This document shows positions 35,410 through 47,628 of a DNA stretch of 64,000 nucleotides, piece after piece. How positions within the stretch are numbered: the first letter of the stretch is position 1; each line of letters begins with the position of its first letter. This stretch comes from Argentina anserina. Its lineage: Eukaryota; Streptophyta; Magnoliopsida; Rosales; Rosaceae. The notes below the pieces were generated by a model. That model searched no databases. It saw only the letters and a list, made by a program, of their open reading frames with translations, and was not told where the DNA came from. Position numbers and translations under genes: made by a program. Location of the stretch: positions 26,970,001 through 27,034,000 of the forward strand of contig NC_065877.1 of the NCBI RefSeq assembly GCF_933775445.1, written 5' to 3'.

Positions 35410-36347
35410 TGTAGAACGATAATCTGAAAACCAATAAGAGTGCAGACACGTGTACAAATAAAATGTGATTTATTGAATATCAAGCGCGGGGTTACAATCT
35501 TTGTGTACTCCTCTGATTCTATCTCTGTATATGACTTGGCTCAAGGGTGACGTGCACTTGATCTTGAGGATTTGAGTTTGATCTGGATTTGGACTTGATG
35601 AAGAACAAGCGATTTGGCCACTTGATGATTCTTCGTGGACTTGAGTTTGGATTTGGATTTGATAAAGATCGAGCGATTTGGCCGCTTGATGATTCTTCGT
35701 GGACTTGAGTTTGGATTTGGATTTGATGAAGAACGAGCGATTTAGCCGCTTGATGATTCTTCGTGGACTTGAGTTTGGATTTGAATTTGATGAAGAACGA
35801 GCGATTTGATGGCTTGATGATTCTTCGTGGACTTGAGAGACTTCGGGATTTGTCGAGAGTGATCTTGCCCAAGTGATTTTTTCTCTTCTTCTCAAGTCTA
35901 AAATCTCGCCATCTCCTTTCATGTTGAAGGGGGTATTTATAGTGTCAAGGTTTATATTTTGTAGAATATTTTAATGACACTAAATTAATAAATTTTTTTA
36001 ATTGTATAATTAAATCAATATGTATTTTCCGATTAATTTAAAATTAATTATTCTCATAACTATATTAAACAGAAAATAATTAACTTAATTATAATTGTTA
36101 AGGAATTTATTAATTTAATCAAATGTCCGATTACCATTTCGAATCGTCAATGACATTCAATTTTTTCGATTTACGTCGGAATCACGTAGCTTCGATTACA
36201 TCCATCCGTTTATGTGTTGACACGAGCTTTATTCAGATCCGCACTAACTTTGTTGACTTTTGGCTACGTGTGCAATTTTGTCGGGCTCTTGGTCGATTTA
36301 ATTATTTAACGAAGATAATTTACTTCATTAAATTTCATGTGTCTACA
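35410..36347 (-). repeat. Gypsy element 1, 5' LTR
   Basis: This is the partner of 23825-24709, with four copies of the roughly 64-bp internal repeat. A TATA box lies at 35931-35942, which places transcription start within the LTR as expected. Confidence 0.92.
35931..35942 (-). promoter_or_regulatory. LTR promoter TATA box, element 1
   Basis: The minus strand reads CTATAAATACCC inside the 5' LTR. The same site occurs in element 2 (58176-58186). Confidence 0.65.
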
Positions 36348-36352
36348 GTTAG

Positions 36353-37079
36353 CATAGACCAAACTCGCAATCCTGCCATATGTGTCGCCGGAGACAACAT
36401 CGTACTTGAACACGTGGCCCAAAAAGGAGTTGTTGATGCAGTCACCGGTGAAGGGGACATTGACCCTCGCGTCCGATTAGATACTGTCTATGTAGCACTG
36501 ACACTTCAAAGACTGAAGTGTCGGAGTGTCCGACACTTCCCGACACGCCAACACGGTGTTGGAAAATGTTGACTTTTTTGACACGGCCCGACACGTTGAC
36601 CGACACGCCACCTACTGTTTCCGACACGCCACATCAGCATTTTGAATTTTCTTTTCTTAAAAAAAAAAACCTAAGTCCTAAGCCTTAGCACTCAGTTTCC
36701 ACCTCGCAACTTTCCTTTTGTTTTGCTTCAAAGCAGAGGACGACGCAAAAAAAACCTTATCTGTGATTCTGTGATGGGAATTGAAGTGGGTTTCTCTGGA
36801 AAATTGTCGCAGTATCGCACCGGGTCGGTGTCGCGGTGTCAGTATCGGTGCTACATAGGATATTGTCCACGTTGAACAGCGTGGCCGGATTGTAACTAAG
36901 GACGGCGGAGTCATTGGTGGACATTAGTTCTCCGATGTAGGTCAGATTGATGCCCGCCAAGGCGCCGACACGTAGTAAGAGCCCAAAGCTGCGCATGTTT
37001 CGCTAATAATGCACTCGGAGTTTGCGCTAAAACAGAGACGCAGCAGAGCAAATAAGACTAACCCAATTCGGAACTTCAT
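36353..37079 (-). pseudogene. CERK1-like LysM receptor, N-terminal exon part
   Basis: The start codon is at 37079 and encodes a signal peptide (MKFRIGLVLFALLRLCFSA) and the first cysteine motif (CAALGSYYV). A frame change near 36965 leads into LysM1 (INLTYIGELMS and VLSYNPATLFNVDNI). A 371-bp MITE (36488-36858) interrupts it. Past the MITE, a TAA stop replaces a codon just before RVNVPF, and LysM2 begins (HVFKYDVVSGDTYGRIASLVYAN). The segment ends at the gypsy duplication at 36352 and continues at 23819. The gene thus has two insertions, a nonsense codon and a frameshift. Confidence 0.85.
36488..36858. mobile_element. 371-bp MITE in the LysM exon
   Basis: Its ends are inverted repeats CTATGTAGCAC, extended by CGATACTGACACC-like sequence. 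It is flanked by an 8-bp near-duplication (GATACTGT at 36480-36487, GATATTGT at 36859-36866). The interior repeats CGACACG-type motifs and has no coding capacity. An 8-bp duplication points to a hAT-type mobilising transposase, though the termini also resemble MULE-type MITEs. Confidence 0.75.
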
Positions 37080-38223
37080 CTGGGTCGTCGATCTGAAAGT
37101 CGAAATTACGAACTGGGTTATGTGTTTGGAGAAAGAAAGAGATTCGAGCGCGGACTGGTGAAGCTTATATGGATGCGTTGTCAACTTGTATGATGGAGTA
37201 GAAATTATTGGAGTAGCTGATTAAGGAATGTTTATTGGTCCCACATTGCGTCTTCTGGCTTGACCTCAAATTTGCCGTTTCTACTTCCACTACTAATTTT
37301 ACCTTCTATTCACTTTATTAAACATCTACAATGCTAATTAAAATCGAGATTAACAAAGTCCTATATTAATGGCTCGTCTATTCTCTCTAGCCATTCTCCT
37401 CTTTTTTGTTGGGCTTTGGGGTGATGACGGAGGCGATTCTTGTGGTGGCAGTCTTGGCTGGCTTCCTATTCTAATGGAACTTGTGGGATTTTAGAAATTA
37501 TTATCATGTACTTAATTGTTTTCTTTTGCTAAAAAAAGGGGAGCTACCACTCCAGATCTTAATGATCACTAATTTAATTGAAAATTTATTCAAGTCATCT
37601 ACTTAATGTTGCCTCACTTCTTGCACCGGAAGATCAGCGCCAAAAAGAGTGGTGATCCTTTGATAGACGGCACCACCGCCGCCGACATCCAGATCTGCGC
37701 TCAAAACATAGGATTTAGCAACACATCTCCGCCTTGAAATCCAGTGCCAAACACAGCCACGACTGGCTGAAAATGAGCCAAAAAAGAGCATTAACCAAAG
37801 AAAGGGCAAAACCTCCCTGAGAATGGAAGGTGGCAAGAACCGCAATAGCCATCTCCGAACAGGGGAGGCAATGTAAATATGTAACGTGTCAACCACGGTA
37901 GAGAGAGCCTAGGGTTTCACATGTATTATTTGTTGTTTTTTTATATATTGGAAAATGGGTCTGATCAACCATTAACTAGAAAGTTTTAGTGAATAACTGG
38001 TCCCTCATGGAAATACTCCCCTTATAATTATACATCAAAAAAGGATGTCATAATCATAGCATGAAACAATAACTTACATGAACTGCCAAACTGGTAATCA
38101 TTTGGCAACAAAAAAAAGGATCGAAACTTGGAAGAGGCTATCTTCATAAGTTAGAAAGTATAATTACTTTTTGTTCAACTTAAGATATTGGGTCTCACCA
38201 TGTTTCAGATACTTGGGATTTGA
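37080..38223. other. Intergenic between the LysM pseudogene and receptor kinase
   Basis: The left end is the former promoter of the LysM receptor. The right end is the 3' flank of the intact receptor kinase. A 97-codon open frame at 37603-37896 (minus) has no recognisable domain and I do not count it as a gene. Confidence 0.4.
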
Positions 38224-40803
38224 TCATATGACATATGTAGATTCTTCTGCATCACTACTAATGATGGTGGATGCTGTTGGAGTAAACAAGACAGGTTTCG
38301 GTGGAACTGTCAAGGAATGAACCGATCCTTCCAACATCTCTACAACTTTGCTCATTGATGGTCGATCAGTTGGAATGGTTTGAATGCACCCAAGACTAAT
38401 TAGCATCATCTTCCTCACTGTTTCATTCTCCTCCTCTGGAATTGCCCTGAAAATGTTGTCGTCATTGTCAAGATCCAGATCTTTGTAGACATAATGCGGA
38501 AACATTTCACTTGTATGGGACACGTTAGAATGTAAATTCCGTCTTGCCCCAACCATTTCGAGAACCAGCATCCCGTAGCTGTAAACATCAGATTTGTGTG
38601 ACACTCCGCCAAAGTTGCGACTAATTACTTCCGGTGCAATGTACCCTGCAGTTCCTCTTGTTCCCAACATTGACACAATACTCTCCCTAGTCTTGCACAG
38701 TTTGGCAAGACCAAAATCTGCTATCTTTGGACAGAAGTCTTTATCCAAAAGAATGTTTTGTGGCTTTATGTCGAAGTGCAAAATTCTTGTGTTACAACCG
38801 CGGTGCAAGTACTCCAGTCCTCGCGCAACTCCGACTGCAATTTCATATAATGTGTTCCATTCTAAGGGGCAACCTGACTTCAAAGATCCATGGTTATTTA
38901 TGAACTTATCCAAGGATCCATTAGGCATGTATTCATATATCAGAGCTCTTTTGTTCCTCTGGTAACAGAATCCTGTAAGTGTGACTACATTGACATGGGA
39001 AGTTCGACCAATGCTAGCAACTTCATTAATAAATTCTTCCCCATCACCCTTTGATTCATTGAGGACTTTGACTGCCACTAGAAGGCCATCCGGCAGCTTT
39101 CCTTTGTAAACAGTACCATATCCTCCTTTACCAATTTGATCTTCAAATGAGTTGGTCATTTTCACCACATCTTGGTAACTATACCTCTTCGGGGCAATCG
39201 ATCCATGATTCCTTATGAATGCATCGATATCCAACTCATTGCTTTGTTCCTTTTTGGGGAAGATCATTTTTTTCCTTGATATGTATATGATTCCTAAAAT
39301 GATTAGGAAGGCCCCAGAGACTCCTAACCAAATGCCTATATTAAAAATTTATTAATTGCCTCTCATTAGATTTTTAGCAAAGAAAACAAAGTTTCAGAGA
39401 AATAACAAAAAAACATAAGTATATACACCATGCATATTTACTTACCAATGATCCTACCATGAGATCTCGAATCTGCAGGAGAAAAGATACAGTCGTAAGA
39501 GGCTTTCCAAAATGTAAAATTGTAAATTAAAAAAAAAAACTCTGTTTCACCATTGTAAAGGTGTTTCAGACCTCAACTATATAATTCAGTTGCTAAAACA
39601 ATTGATTTAGGTTCATATAGCTATGGCCGAAACAGAATTATGTATGAAAATAAAATCAATGAAAGTGGATTACCATTTAACAATTTGTTTACTTTGTTCT
39701 AGGATGCATGGCAATTATTATAAGAGATTCTGCAAATTAATTTGAAATTCGTCCGTAGTGTATTTCCTCGTCTAATCAAAAACGAGAAGATGACAATTGT
39801 TATCATTTTAGCTTTATACAGTACGAGAGATTCTGCAAATTTTCTGGAAGCGTAGATTGATTTCTGTACCCTGGTTTTTAATCGCCTGATCAATGGAATA
39901 TATAAGTTAATTAACTACAGAACAATATGTCAAGGATTTTAGAAATATACCTGATGAACTTGGAGCTGGTGATGGCATTGAAGAATTTCCAGAACATGTG
40001 GAGGGTGAAGATGAATACCGGCAAAAGCAAATGAATTGAGAACTAGTAGAGTTTTGCCCACAAACTCCTCCTGATGCAACGCAATCGTTGCAAAGGCCAC
40101 CATCGTCATTTACCACATCCAATTCAAAACCACCATCTATGGCAGTCTGAATATCTGTATCATTTCCGTCCAGAGCCTCAGAAGCAGATTCAAATACCGG
40201 AACCGAAACCTCATTTTCACAGGCGTATGGATAAGGGACCGGTACAGTTGTGAGATTACTAGCCTTCGTCTGTGTGAGATAGGAAGCAGTTCCGGTATTG
40301 TTGCAGTCAAGCACATTACTTGCGTCTGCCATCATTGAAATATTGCATCCGTAGTAAATAGACACGTTCAGAAGCCCAGAAGAGTAAGAAAACAGAGAGA
40401 AGTTGAGGTTTGTGGGAACATAGCTGGAGGGACAGATAGTTCCCCAGTAATCTTCCCTAGAAACTTTCACAGTCGGAGTTGTTGTAGTATTATTATTGCT
40501 CATGTTAATTAACATAGAACTGCTATTACTCACGGGAGTCATGTCAAGAATTCTGAAGTTGATATTCCTCATGGTGATCAACGGGACATCATCTTGGCAA
40601 GTAACCTTGAACCCGGATTTTCCACAGTAATCGGGTCGGTTCGCTCCCCAAAAGGGGTAAGAGAGGTTGCTCTCGACACTCCCGCAGGTAATAGGTTTGC
40701 TGCAGTTGCCATATCCTGCTGTGACATTGGCACAGAGACTGAATGGAAGGTTGATTGAGAAAAATGAGATGATCAAAAGGAAAGGCTGAAAGGAGAACTG
40801 CAT
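38224..40803 (-). CDS. LRK10L-type receptor-like kinase, intact
   Basis: Three exons, 40803-39951, 39472-39446 and 39335-38224, are joined in phase 1 at GT-AG sites and give 663 residues. A signal peptide (about 1-24, FSINLPFSLCA) precedes a GUB_WAK galacturonan-binding-type ectodomain (GNCSKPITCG, SYPFWG, DYCGKSGF) and a Cys-rich WAK-associated tail (LCNDCVASGGVCG). A 9-codon linker exon and a transmembrane helix (SGAFLIILGIIYI) follow. The kinase has [11 protein letters not shown] (about 362), AVKVL, the non-RD loop [22 protein letters not shown] and a complete C-lobe. It is expected at the plasma membrane as an immune or stress receptor; the ligand is unknown. It is the only intact copy of this family here. 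Confidence 0.93.
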
Positions 40804-42471
40804 AATTTTCAGGAGAAGTTGAGGCGAAGAAGTTGAACTGTTGAAGTTAGGATGAATAGGGAAGCGAAGGCTAAACCAGGCATCAGCTACGTATAATTCT
40901 CGTCCATGTCTGCCATTTTAAAATGGCAAGTATTTGAGTGCAAATAACTTAGTGGCTTGACTTGAGATACAAGTCATATAACAGAGTTCAAAGGAAGCGA
41001 CTTGATAGAAGTCATATTACTCATATAACAGAGTTCAAAGAACCAATAATGGGGTAGAATATGTGATTTGAACAGATTCTACTATATCTGCCAAGTTTTC
41101 TGCATTAGACTAGTCTTGAAAGTTTTCAATAAGGTAAACCACTTTTCTCCCAAATAGAACAGTGTGTTTTCAATCATATTCGCGTGATGAGAGCATTTCC
41201 AATGAGAACCATCTTGTTGAGAATTAGTTGATAACCAAAGAGATTCACCAATTCTTCGATCTTATATTCAAATCTTTTATATTAAACCCACCACTTTAAA
41301 TTACACCTAAACCTATTTATTAGATTGATTTTTAATTAAAATAATATATTTCTTACTTAAATAATGGAACCTTATGTTGTAGATATTTACTAATTGTGTC
41401 TATTGTTTATACCTGTTGTCGAGAAAACAAAATATTACTCATTAGAAAAACTCCATTCAGGCGATGATAGAAGCAGTTGGAGTTCTGGAAGTTTCTGTTT
41501 GTGCAACCTGCAGTTTACAATTTTTCATATCGTGTAGCCTCAAGTACTCAACCAGTTTGATTGATCATGCAATCGAGAACTTAAGACTGTCATTGAGAAT
41601 TGATCGGTTTAAAGAAACAGTGATGTAAATTATTCAGTTCTACTGTTAGCGAGGTCAGTTTGAGCTGTAGTTGATCATCGACATGGAATTTTTTGAAGGG
41701 ATTTGATTGGTACACATGACTTCTACCTTTCAATTTCTTGTATATTTAAATGTTCTCATGGCCGGACCAATTTGAAATGAACACGTACTTAAAATTTGAA
41801 GAAGTCTTCAATCATAATAAAATTGGGAGAGCAAGAAAAAAAAAGGGGGAGAGAGAGACACGGTTCACACTCACAAATTCAATGATTCACGATCGGTTAG
41901 TATTTTTGTAGGTCCTCCGAGAACATGTCTGTAAGCTTTTCGGAGCAATTTTAATCTTTGAGTATAAAAGGCCAACGAATCATCAGTTAGTCGAAGCCTC
42001 GAAGGAGGAAAGTGACATATCAAAACATAGACAGTGATATCTTCATGATTGAAGGCATTGATCGACAAGAATGATCTGTATGTATAATCACTATATGATG
42101 TTCACTTATATCATCAATAATGAATTGTATGTAAAAATAAATAATTTTGCTTTATCATTGCACTTTGTGTGAAAGATGGTGAGAGTTCGGTTGACTATGC
42201 AGAGTGGATTCTAAGGCATCTCCACATCTGTCTCCCTTAGTCCCTTTCTTACTGATAAGATAGCGAACCCGAAAGATAGTGCCACATTTGGATCCAGAAT
42301 CAAACACATACCATATATTAGCATAATTATATAGCTAGGAAAAAGCCATGCAAATTGAGTATGCATAAGACTAGCAAATCTTATGTAGCAAAAGTTGGAA
42401 ACTCAGCACTGATTATTCTAGCTAGGTAGTAGCTTGAAGTTGCTAAAAACAAAACTGATTATGTAATCACA
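40804..42471. other. Intergenic between receptor kinase and P450
   Basis: The left end is the promoter side of the receptor kinase and the right end is the 3' flank of the P450. The sequence is AT-rich, and I see no gene or clear repeat. Confidence 0.4.
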
Positions 42472-44395
42472 TCACAGAGAGTAAACATGAGCTGGAAGAC
42501 GAGGTTCAGCGACAGCTACAAGGGGGAATTTCTTGGGTGTTGAAAGCCCAAAAATCTCTTCCATGTTCAAATCCTCGTTCTTCATGCCATCAGGCAATCT
42601 CCACGTAAACCCATGTAACAGATTAGCTAGACTTGAGTGAATGACCTTGATGCCAAGACTGTAACCAGGACACATCCTCCTGCCTGAACCAAATGGCAAA
42701 AGCTCGAAGTCCTGGCCCTTGACATCAATATCCTTGCCAATGAACCTGTCAGGGCAAAACTCATCTGGATTTTCCCACAAATTAGGGTCTCTTCCTATTG
42801 TCCACACACTCAATAGGATTCTGGTTCCCTGAGGAATGTCGTAGCCAGCTACTTGGCAATCTTCACGGGATTCTCTAGGCACCAACATGGGTGCCACAGG
42901 GTGGAGCCTCATGGTTTCCTTTGCAATGGCATCAAGGAAGGGTAAGTTTGCAATGTCCTTCTCTTCAACCCATCTTTCTCTTCCGATCACCCTGTCTAGC
43001 TCCTCAGTTGCCTTCTTGAATATCTCCGGCTTCCTTAAGAGCTCCGAGATTGCCCACTCCACTGTCACGGCTGAGCTCTCTGTCCCTCCAGCAATTAGGT
43101 CCTAATAATGGAAACCGTCAACAAAACCATTATGCTAATAGTAAATACACGCACGTAGCAACATCGAAAGTAAGGAACTATAGAATTTCACTTAGGTCCT
43201 TTTAGTTTGTTATATACTTATATATAAGTAAGGTTTCGGATACATTTATCTGGCGTTAAACTCAACTGGCTGTACCCAAAAAAAAAATCAATCTGGGGTG
43301 AATGCTTTAAATTTGGAAATATTCGTATCCACCCCAAGTCCTAATTATTGGCCACACACATATTTCCATACCAAACATGACAATACAAAAGAATCAGGCC
43401 GGTAAGATATATAATAACAACATTATGTCACTAGAGTCACTAAAATAAAATAAAAAGATTATCTGAGTTGCATACAGAAATGAATCAAATGATCATACCT
43501 GAGTGAAGGCCTTGACTCCATCCCTCTCAAGCTTAACTTCAAGGTTGGGATCATCAGCTAGCTGCAAAAGCACATCCACCATATCTGTTGCAACAAAGTC
43601 CTTTGCCTTTTTCCTCTCATTATGTTCATCCAATACATGCTCCAAGAACCTATCCAGCTTCTTGCTCAAAGCCTTCATTCTCTTTATGTACCCCTGCAAG
43701 TCCAAGAAATTAAGCCAAGGAATTGAATCCCCAATATTCAACACTCCACTCAGCAAGAAGAGCTCGTCAAGCATTGTCTTGAACTCGTCAGGGCTCACAA
43801 TCGAATCCTTGGACTCGTCGGTGTACTTCTTACCAAGCACCATTCGGCTTATAACATTTAGACTCAAGTCAGAAAGATTGTTTTTCAGCACGATGTTGGT
43901 GTTGGAGGACTTGTGTAGGCCTCTAAGTAATGCATGCATTTCTTCTTTCCTAATGTACTCATAGGACTCGAGCCGCTTGGCACTGAAAAGCTCCATTACA
44001 CACATTTTACGTGCTTGGCGCCAATATGGGCCGTAAGGGGACCAAGTGATGTCCGAGTAGTTGTAGGTGGTGTGTTTGCCCGCTGCAATCTTTGGCCGCC
44101 CGGCGAAGGTGACATCATGGGTTTTAAGGAAGGCTTTGGCCATTTCCACCGATGACCCTACGACGACAGGAAAGGACCCGAATTTGAGCTGCATGATGGG
44201 CCCATGCTTTTGGGAGAGGGTATGGATGGAGCGGTGAGGGAGATTGCCTATGAGGTCGAGGTTTCCAATGATGGGCCAGGGTTTTGGACCGGGTGGCAAC
44301 TTAAGCTTGCGGCGGCGGAGATGGAGGGAGAGGAGGAGTAGGGCTAGAGCTCCCAGCCAGGCTGCTGCATATGTTAACCAAGAAGTGGCTTCCAT
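42472..44395 (-). CDS. Cytochrome P450, CYP92A-like, second copy
   Basis: Two exons (44395-43499 and 43101-42472) with one phase-0 intron after ..AFTQ give 508 residues, one fewer than the paralogue at 2316-4074. The membrane anchor, PPGPKPWP hinge, AGGTES I-helix, ETMR of ExxR, PDRF and heme loop FGSGRRMCPG (cysteine about residue 443) are all present. The two proteins are very similar throughout, including the intron position, so the duplication is fairly recent. The PERF motif is PDRF here. It is a likely ER monooxygenase of specialised metabolism with an unassigned substrate, and it lies directly upstream of the intact receptor kinase on the same strand. Confidence 0.93.
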
Positions 44396-44457
44396 TGTTT
44401 GAGTGTGTGGATAAGAGCAAGTGCTTGAGATGTATGCTTGAAGTTGCGGGTGGGGGT

Positions 44458-44467
44458 GTTTATATAG
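44458..44467 (-). promoter_or_regulatory. TATA box of the second P450
   Basis: The minus strand reads CTATATAAAC about 65 bases before the start codon at 44395. Confidence 0.6.
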
Positions 44468-46149
44468 TAGAGCTGAAGACTAGTACGTGAAACGGTGAAA
44501 GATTGTTCAGACGGGATAAAAAATAAAAACATAAAAAAAGAACTTCATCAAATCACTTGTCGCTTTTCGAATTTCGACTTTACAACTTAGATTCATACTT
44601 GTATGATGCTCATGATTCAATTGACGATCACGCCATCATTAAATAATACGTGATCACACGTACTGACTGTATATGATTCTTATGGAGTTGATCGAAATAA
44701 TAATTTGTGTTCAAGGTGATAGATTAATGAAGTGAAATTTCTTGCCAATTAGATGTAGGACCTTGACTACAGTTGGTGTTTTGGTCTGTCTTGCGACTAA
44801 ACTGCATGGAATAGTTGGATCGAAAAGAGAAAAGAAATCTGCATGCAAATCACCAAGCACCAACCCAATATTAATTTGTCGTTGGCTGCTACTTGGCTGG
44901 TGGCCGGGAAGTCCGTCACACCTTTGACCGTTGACTAGCTCAGAGAACCATTTTGAGTTTCTTCTCAATTTCCTGGAAATTTTAGGGTGAATCAAATGCA
45001 AAAGACAGTTGAATGATGGGTAATTCTAAGAAGACTTGCTTTACGGTCAATGCACTAGCTGATGGCTCCGAGTCTTTGTTTTATTGGCTAAAGAAAATAC
45101 CAAGACTTAATCGTCCATCATCATCGAATTAAAAAAGAGTAAAAGACTTTAATCATTCATCTCTAATGCAGACTTCTGTATGAAGCATATATATGCGATA
45201 TTTCGCACTTATGAAATATTATGTCATCTAATCTGGAATTTACGTACTCAAATCGATCGCTAACATATGTAATACTGTAATATTAGGTTGAGCTGAGGTT
45301 GTGTTGGATAAGCACCAAGCCTGTACATTTTTTCTGTTTCAAAATTCAGCTACCAATTACCAATGAAGAAAGCCATTTTTGAAATATCGACCAATTACCA
45401 ATGAATTTTTGTTTTCGGTATTACCAATTTTAATAACAATTAGATCCTTGTAAAAACATAGATTAGAATGAAAAATACTATATTGATTGTGAGTTTCTAT
45501 TCACCTACTTGTTAATTGTTATAGCTCTATTTTGTAGGTATACCATTCAGACTTTAGCTATAAAACCAAGTAATATTTTTAATTATGTTCAACTCAGTTA
45601 CACGATCGATCTACATGAACTTCTAATATAGTAAAATTGAATAATGTTTGAAAGTACATATCTATGTTGGCATTTTTATACAAAGTGTGATGTGCATACA
45701 GTTCTTTAATTTGTTGTGTTTTTCTATCTTTAATTCTGATTTTATTGAATTAGAATTATCTTATACAATTAAGGTAACGTGCTTAAAAGAAGTTCTAATT
45801 TGATTAGGACTTACATGTGTCAAAAGGAAAGAAACCTAATTTGAATAGGTTTTTATGTTCTTAATTATCTAATTAAATTCATTTATTAATGCCAATTTTA
45901 TTGATATTAATATTGGAATTAGATTTCTTATTCTACTATATTGGTGCGCAAGAAAAAAAGTCATGTTATGATTATGACATTGTTTCCTTATTTATCAGAT
46001 CTTGATATTAATTTTATATTAACCTTATGGCAGGAAAAAATCAAACCGATAAAGGAACTTGTCAAAGATTGAAATTGATTTAATTGATATGTTTTCCTTT
46101 TTCTATGAGATATGCTTTAAGTGAGGGGGAGAAGTTTCTTCTCCTATAA
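44468..46149. other. Intergenic; right end part of an older LTR-like promoter
   Basis: No gene is seen. The last 20 bases contain CTATAAATAGG, a TATA box. Element 2 inserted at ATAGG, and the matching downstream sequence resumes at 58587. The surrounding AT-rich sequence may be an LTR of another, older retrotransposon. Confidence 0.4.
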
Positions 46150-46154
46150 ATAGG

Positions 46155-47158
46155 TGTAGAACGCGAATCTGAAAACAAGCAAGAATGCAGACATGTATAC
46201 AAATAAAGTGTGATTTATTGAATATCAAGCGCGGGATTACAATCTTTGTGAACTCCTCTGATTCTATCTCTGTATATGACTTGGCTCAAGGGTGAAGTGC
46301 ACTTGATCTTGAGAATTTGAGTTTGATTTGGATTTGGATTTGATGAAGAACGAGCGATTTGGCCGCTTGATGATTCTTCGTGGACTTGAGTTTGGATTTG
46401 AATTTGGATTTGATGACGAACGAGCGATTTGGCCGCTTGATGATTCTTCGTGGACTTGAGTTTGGATTTGAATTTGGATTTGATGAAGAACGAGCGATTT
46501 GGCCGCTTGATGATTCTTCGTGGACTTAAGTTTGGATTTGGATTTGATGAAGAACGAGCGATTTGGCCGCTTGATGATTCTTCGTGGACTTGAGTTTCGA
46601 TTTTGGATTTGATGAAGAACGAGCGATTTGGTAGCTTGATGATTCTTCGTGGATTTGAGAGACTTCGGGATTTCTCGAGAGTGATATTGCTCTCTTCTTC
46701 TACAATGTAAAAAATCCCCCCTCTCTTTAGGTTAGAAGGGGTATTTATAGTGTCAAGAATATTCTATTTTATAGAATATTTTAATGACACTAAAATAATA
46801 ATATTTCTTTAGTTGTATAATTAAATCAATATGTATTTTCTAATTAATTTAAAATTAGTTATGAGAATAACTAAATTAAATGGATTCAAATAATTGATTT
46901 AATTATAACCGTAAAGAAATTTATTAATTTAATCAAATATCCGATTAGCATTTCGATCGTCAATGACATTCAATTTTCAATTAAAGTCGGAATCACGTAG
47001 CTTCGATTACGATCATCCGTTTATGTGCTGACGTGAATTTTATTCGGATCGTCCTGACTTTGTTGACTTTTGGGCCACGTGTTCAATTTTGTTGGGTTCT
47101 TAGTCGATTTAATCATTTAATGAAGATGATTTACTTCATTAAATTTCTTATGTCTACA
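46155..47158 (-). repeat. Gypsy element 2, 3' LTR
   Basis: It starts TGTAGAACGCGAAT and ends TATGTCTACA on the plus strand. It contains five copies of the roughly 64-bp internal repeat (46320-46660). Confidence 0.92.
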
Positions 47159-47178
47159 AGTGCCCCCACTTCAAGTCG
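47159..47178 (-). promoter_or_regulatory. Polypurine tract, element 2
   Basis: The minus strand reads GAAGTGGGGGCACT directly before the 3' LTR. Confidence 0.7.
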
Positions 47179-47628
47179 TGATGCAGACATGTCGTCGTCA
47201 CGTGCCGAAAGCGCAGCTTGAAGTATGCACTTTGATTTGGAGAATTTGTGGAGCTAGCTTCCGGAGCTCTGCAAATTTTGTAGTAATCTTTCCTTATGAC
47301 TTCCGAGATTTAGTTCGTCACAAAAGGAAATTACTGATTTTCTCGTCGATTTATTTGATTTGGTGTTGATTTGGCATAGTTTGAGCATTTATTGATGATA
47401 ATTGACAATTCATCTCTAGCATTTATTGCTCAACAGTGTTGGATTTTTTTTCTCTGCCTGCATTAATGGGCTGCATTGATTGCTCAGCAGTGTTGGCATA
47501 TTTTTTTTCTCTGCCTGCATTGAGAAGCCACATTGATTGTCTACTTGAGCATGCTTTTGCATTCTGCATGTTGAATAATGTCCCATAAAGTCCTATTTAA
47601 TCCAATGTAATCATCAGTTCAACACAGT

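Larger units (their letters stand above)
23825..36347 (-). mobile_element. Ty3/gypsy Tat-lineage retrotransposon, element 1
   Basis: The element is 12.5 kb long and flanked by a perfect duplication GTTAG (23820-23824 and 36348-36352). LTRs lie at 23825-24709 and 35410-36347. Minus-strand order is gag, protease, RT, RNase H, a second RNase H, integrase. The second RNase H before integrase is a hallmark of the Tat lineage. Between pol and the 3' LTR lie an antisense gene remnant (27561-28098) and captured host sequence (about 24890-27100). Integrase is cut off by an internal deletion at about 28505. The LTRs differ at about ten positions in their first 180 aligned bases, so the insertion is not recent. 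It sits inside a LysM receptor exon. Confidence 0.93.

Noticed and set aside
37603..37896. 97-codon open frame on the minus strand
   Set aside because: No domain, no conserved neighbour, and no support beyond being open.
42472..44395. Naming the P450s as flavonoid 3'-hydroxylase or TMTT synthase
   Set aside because: CYP92-type motifs are clear but nothing in the sequence fixes the substrate.
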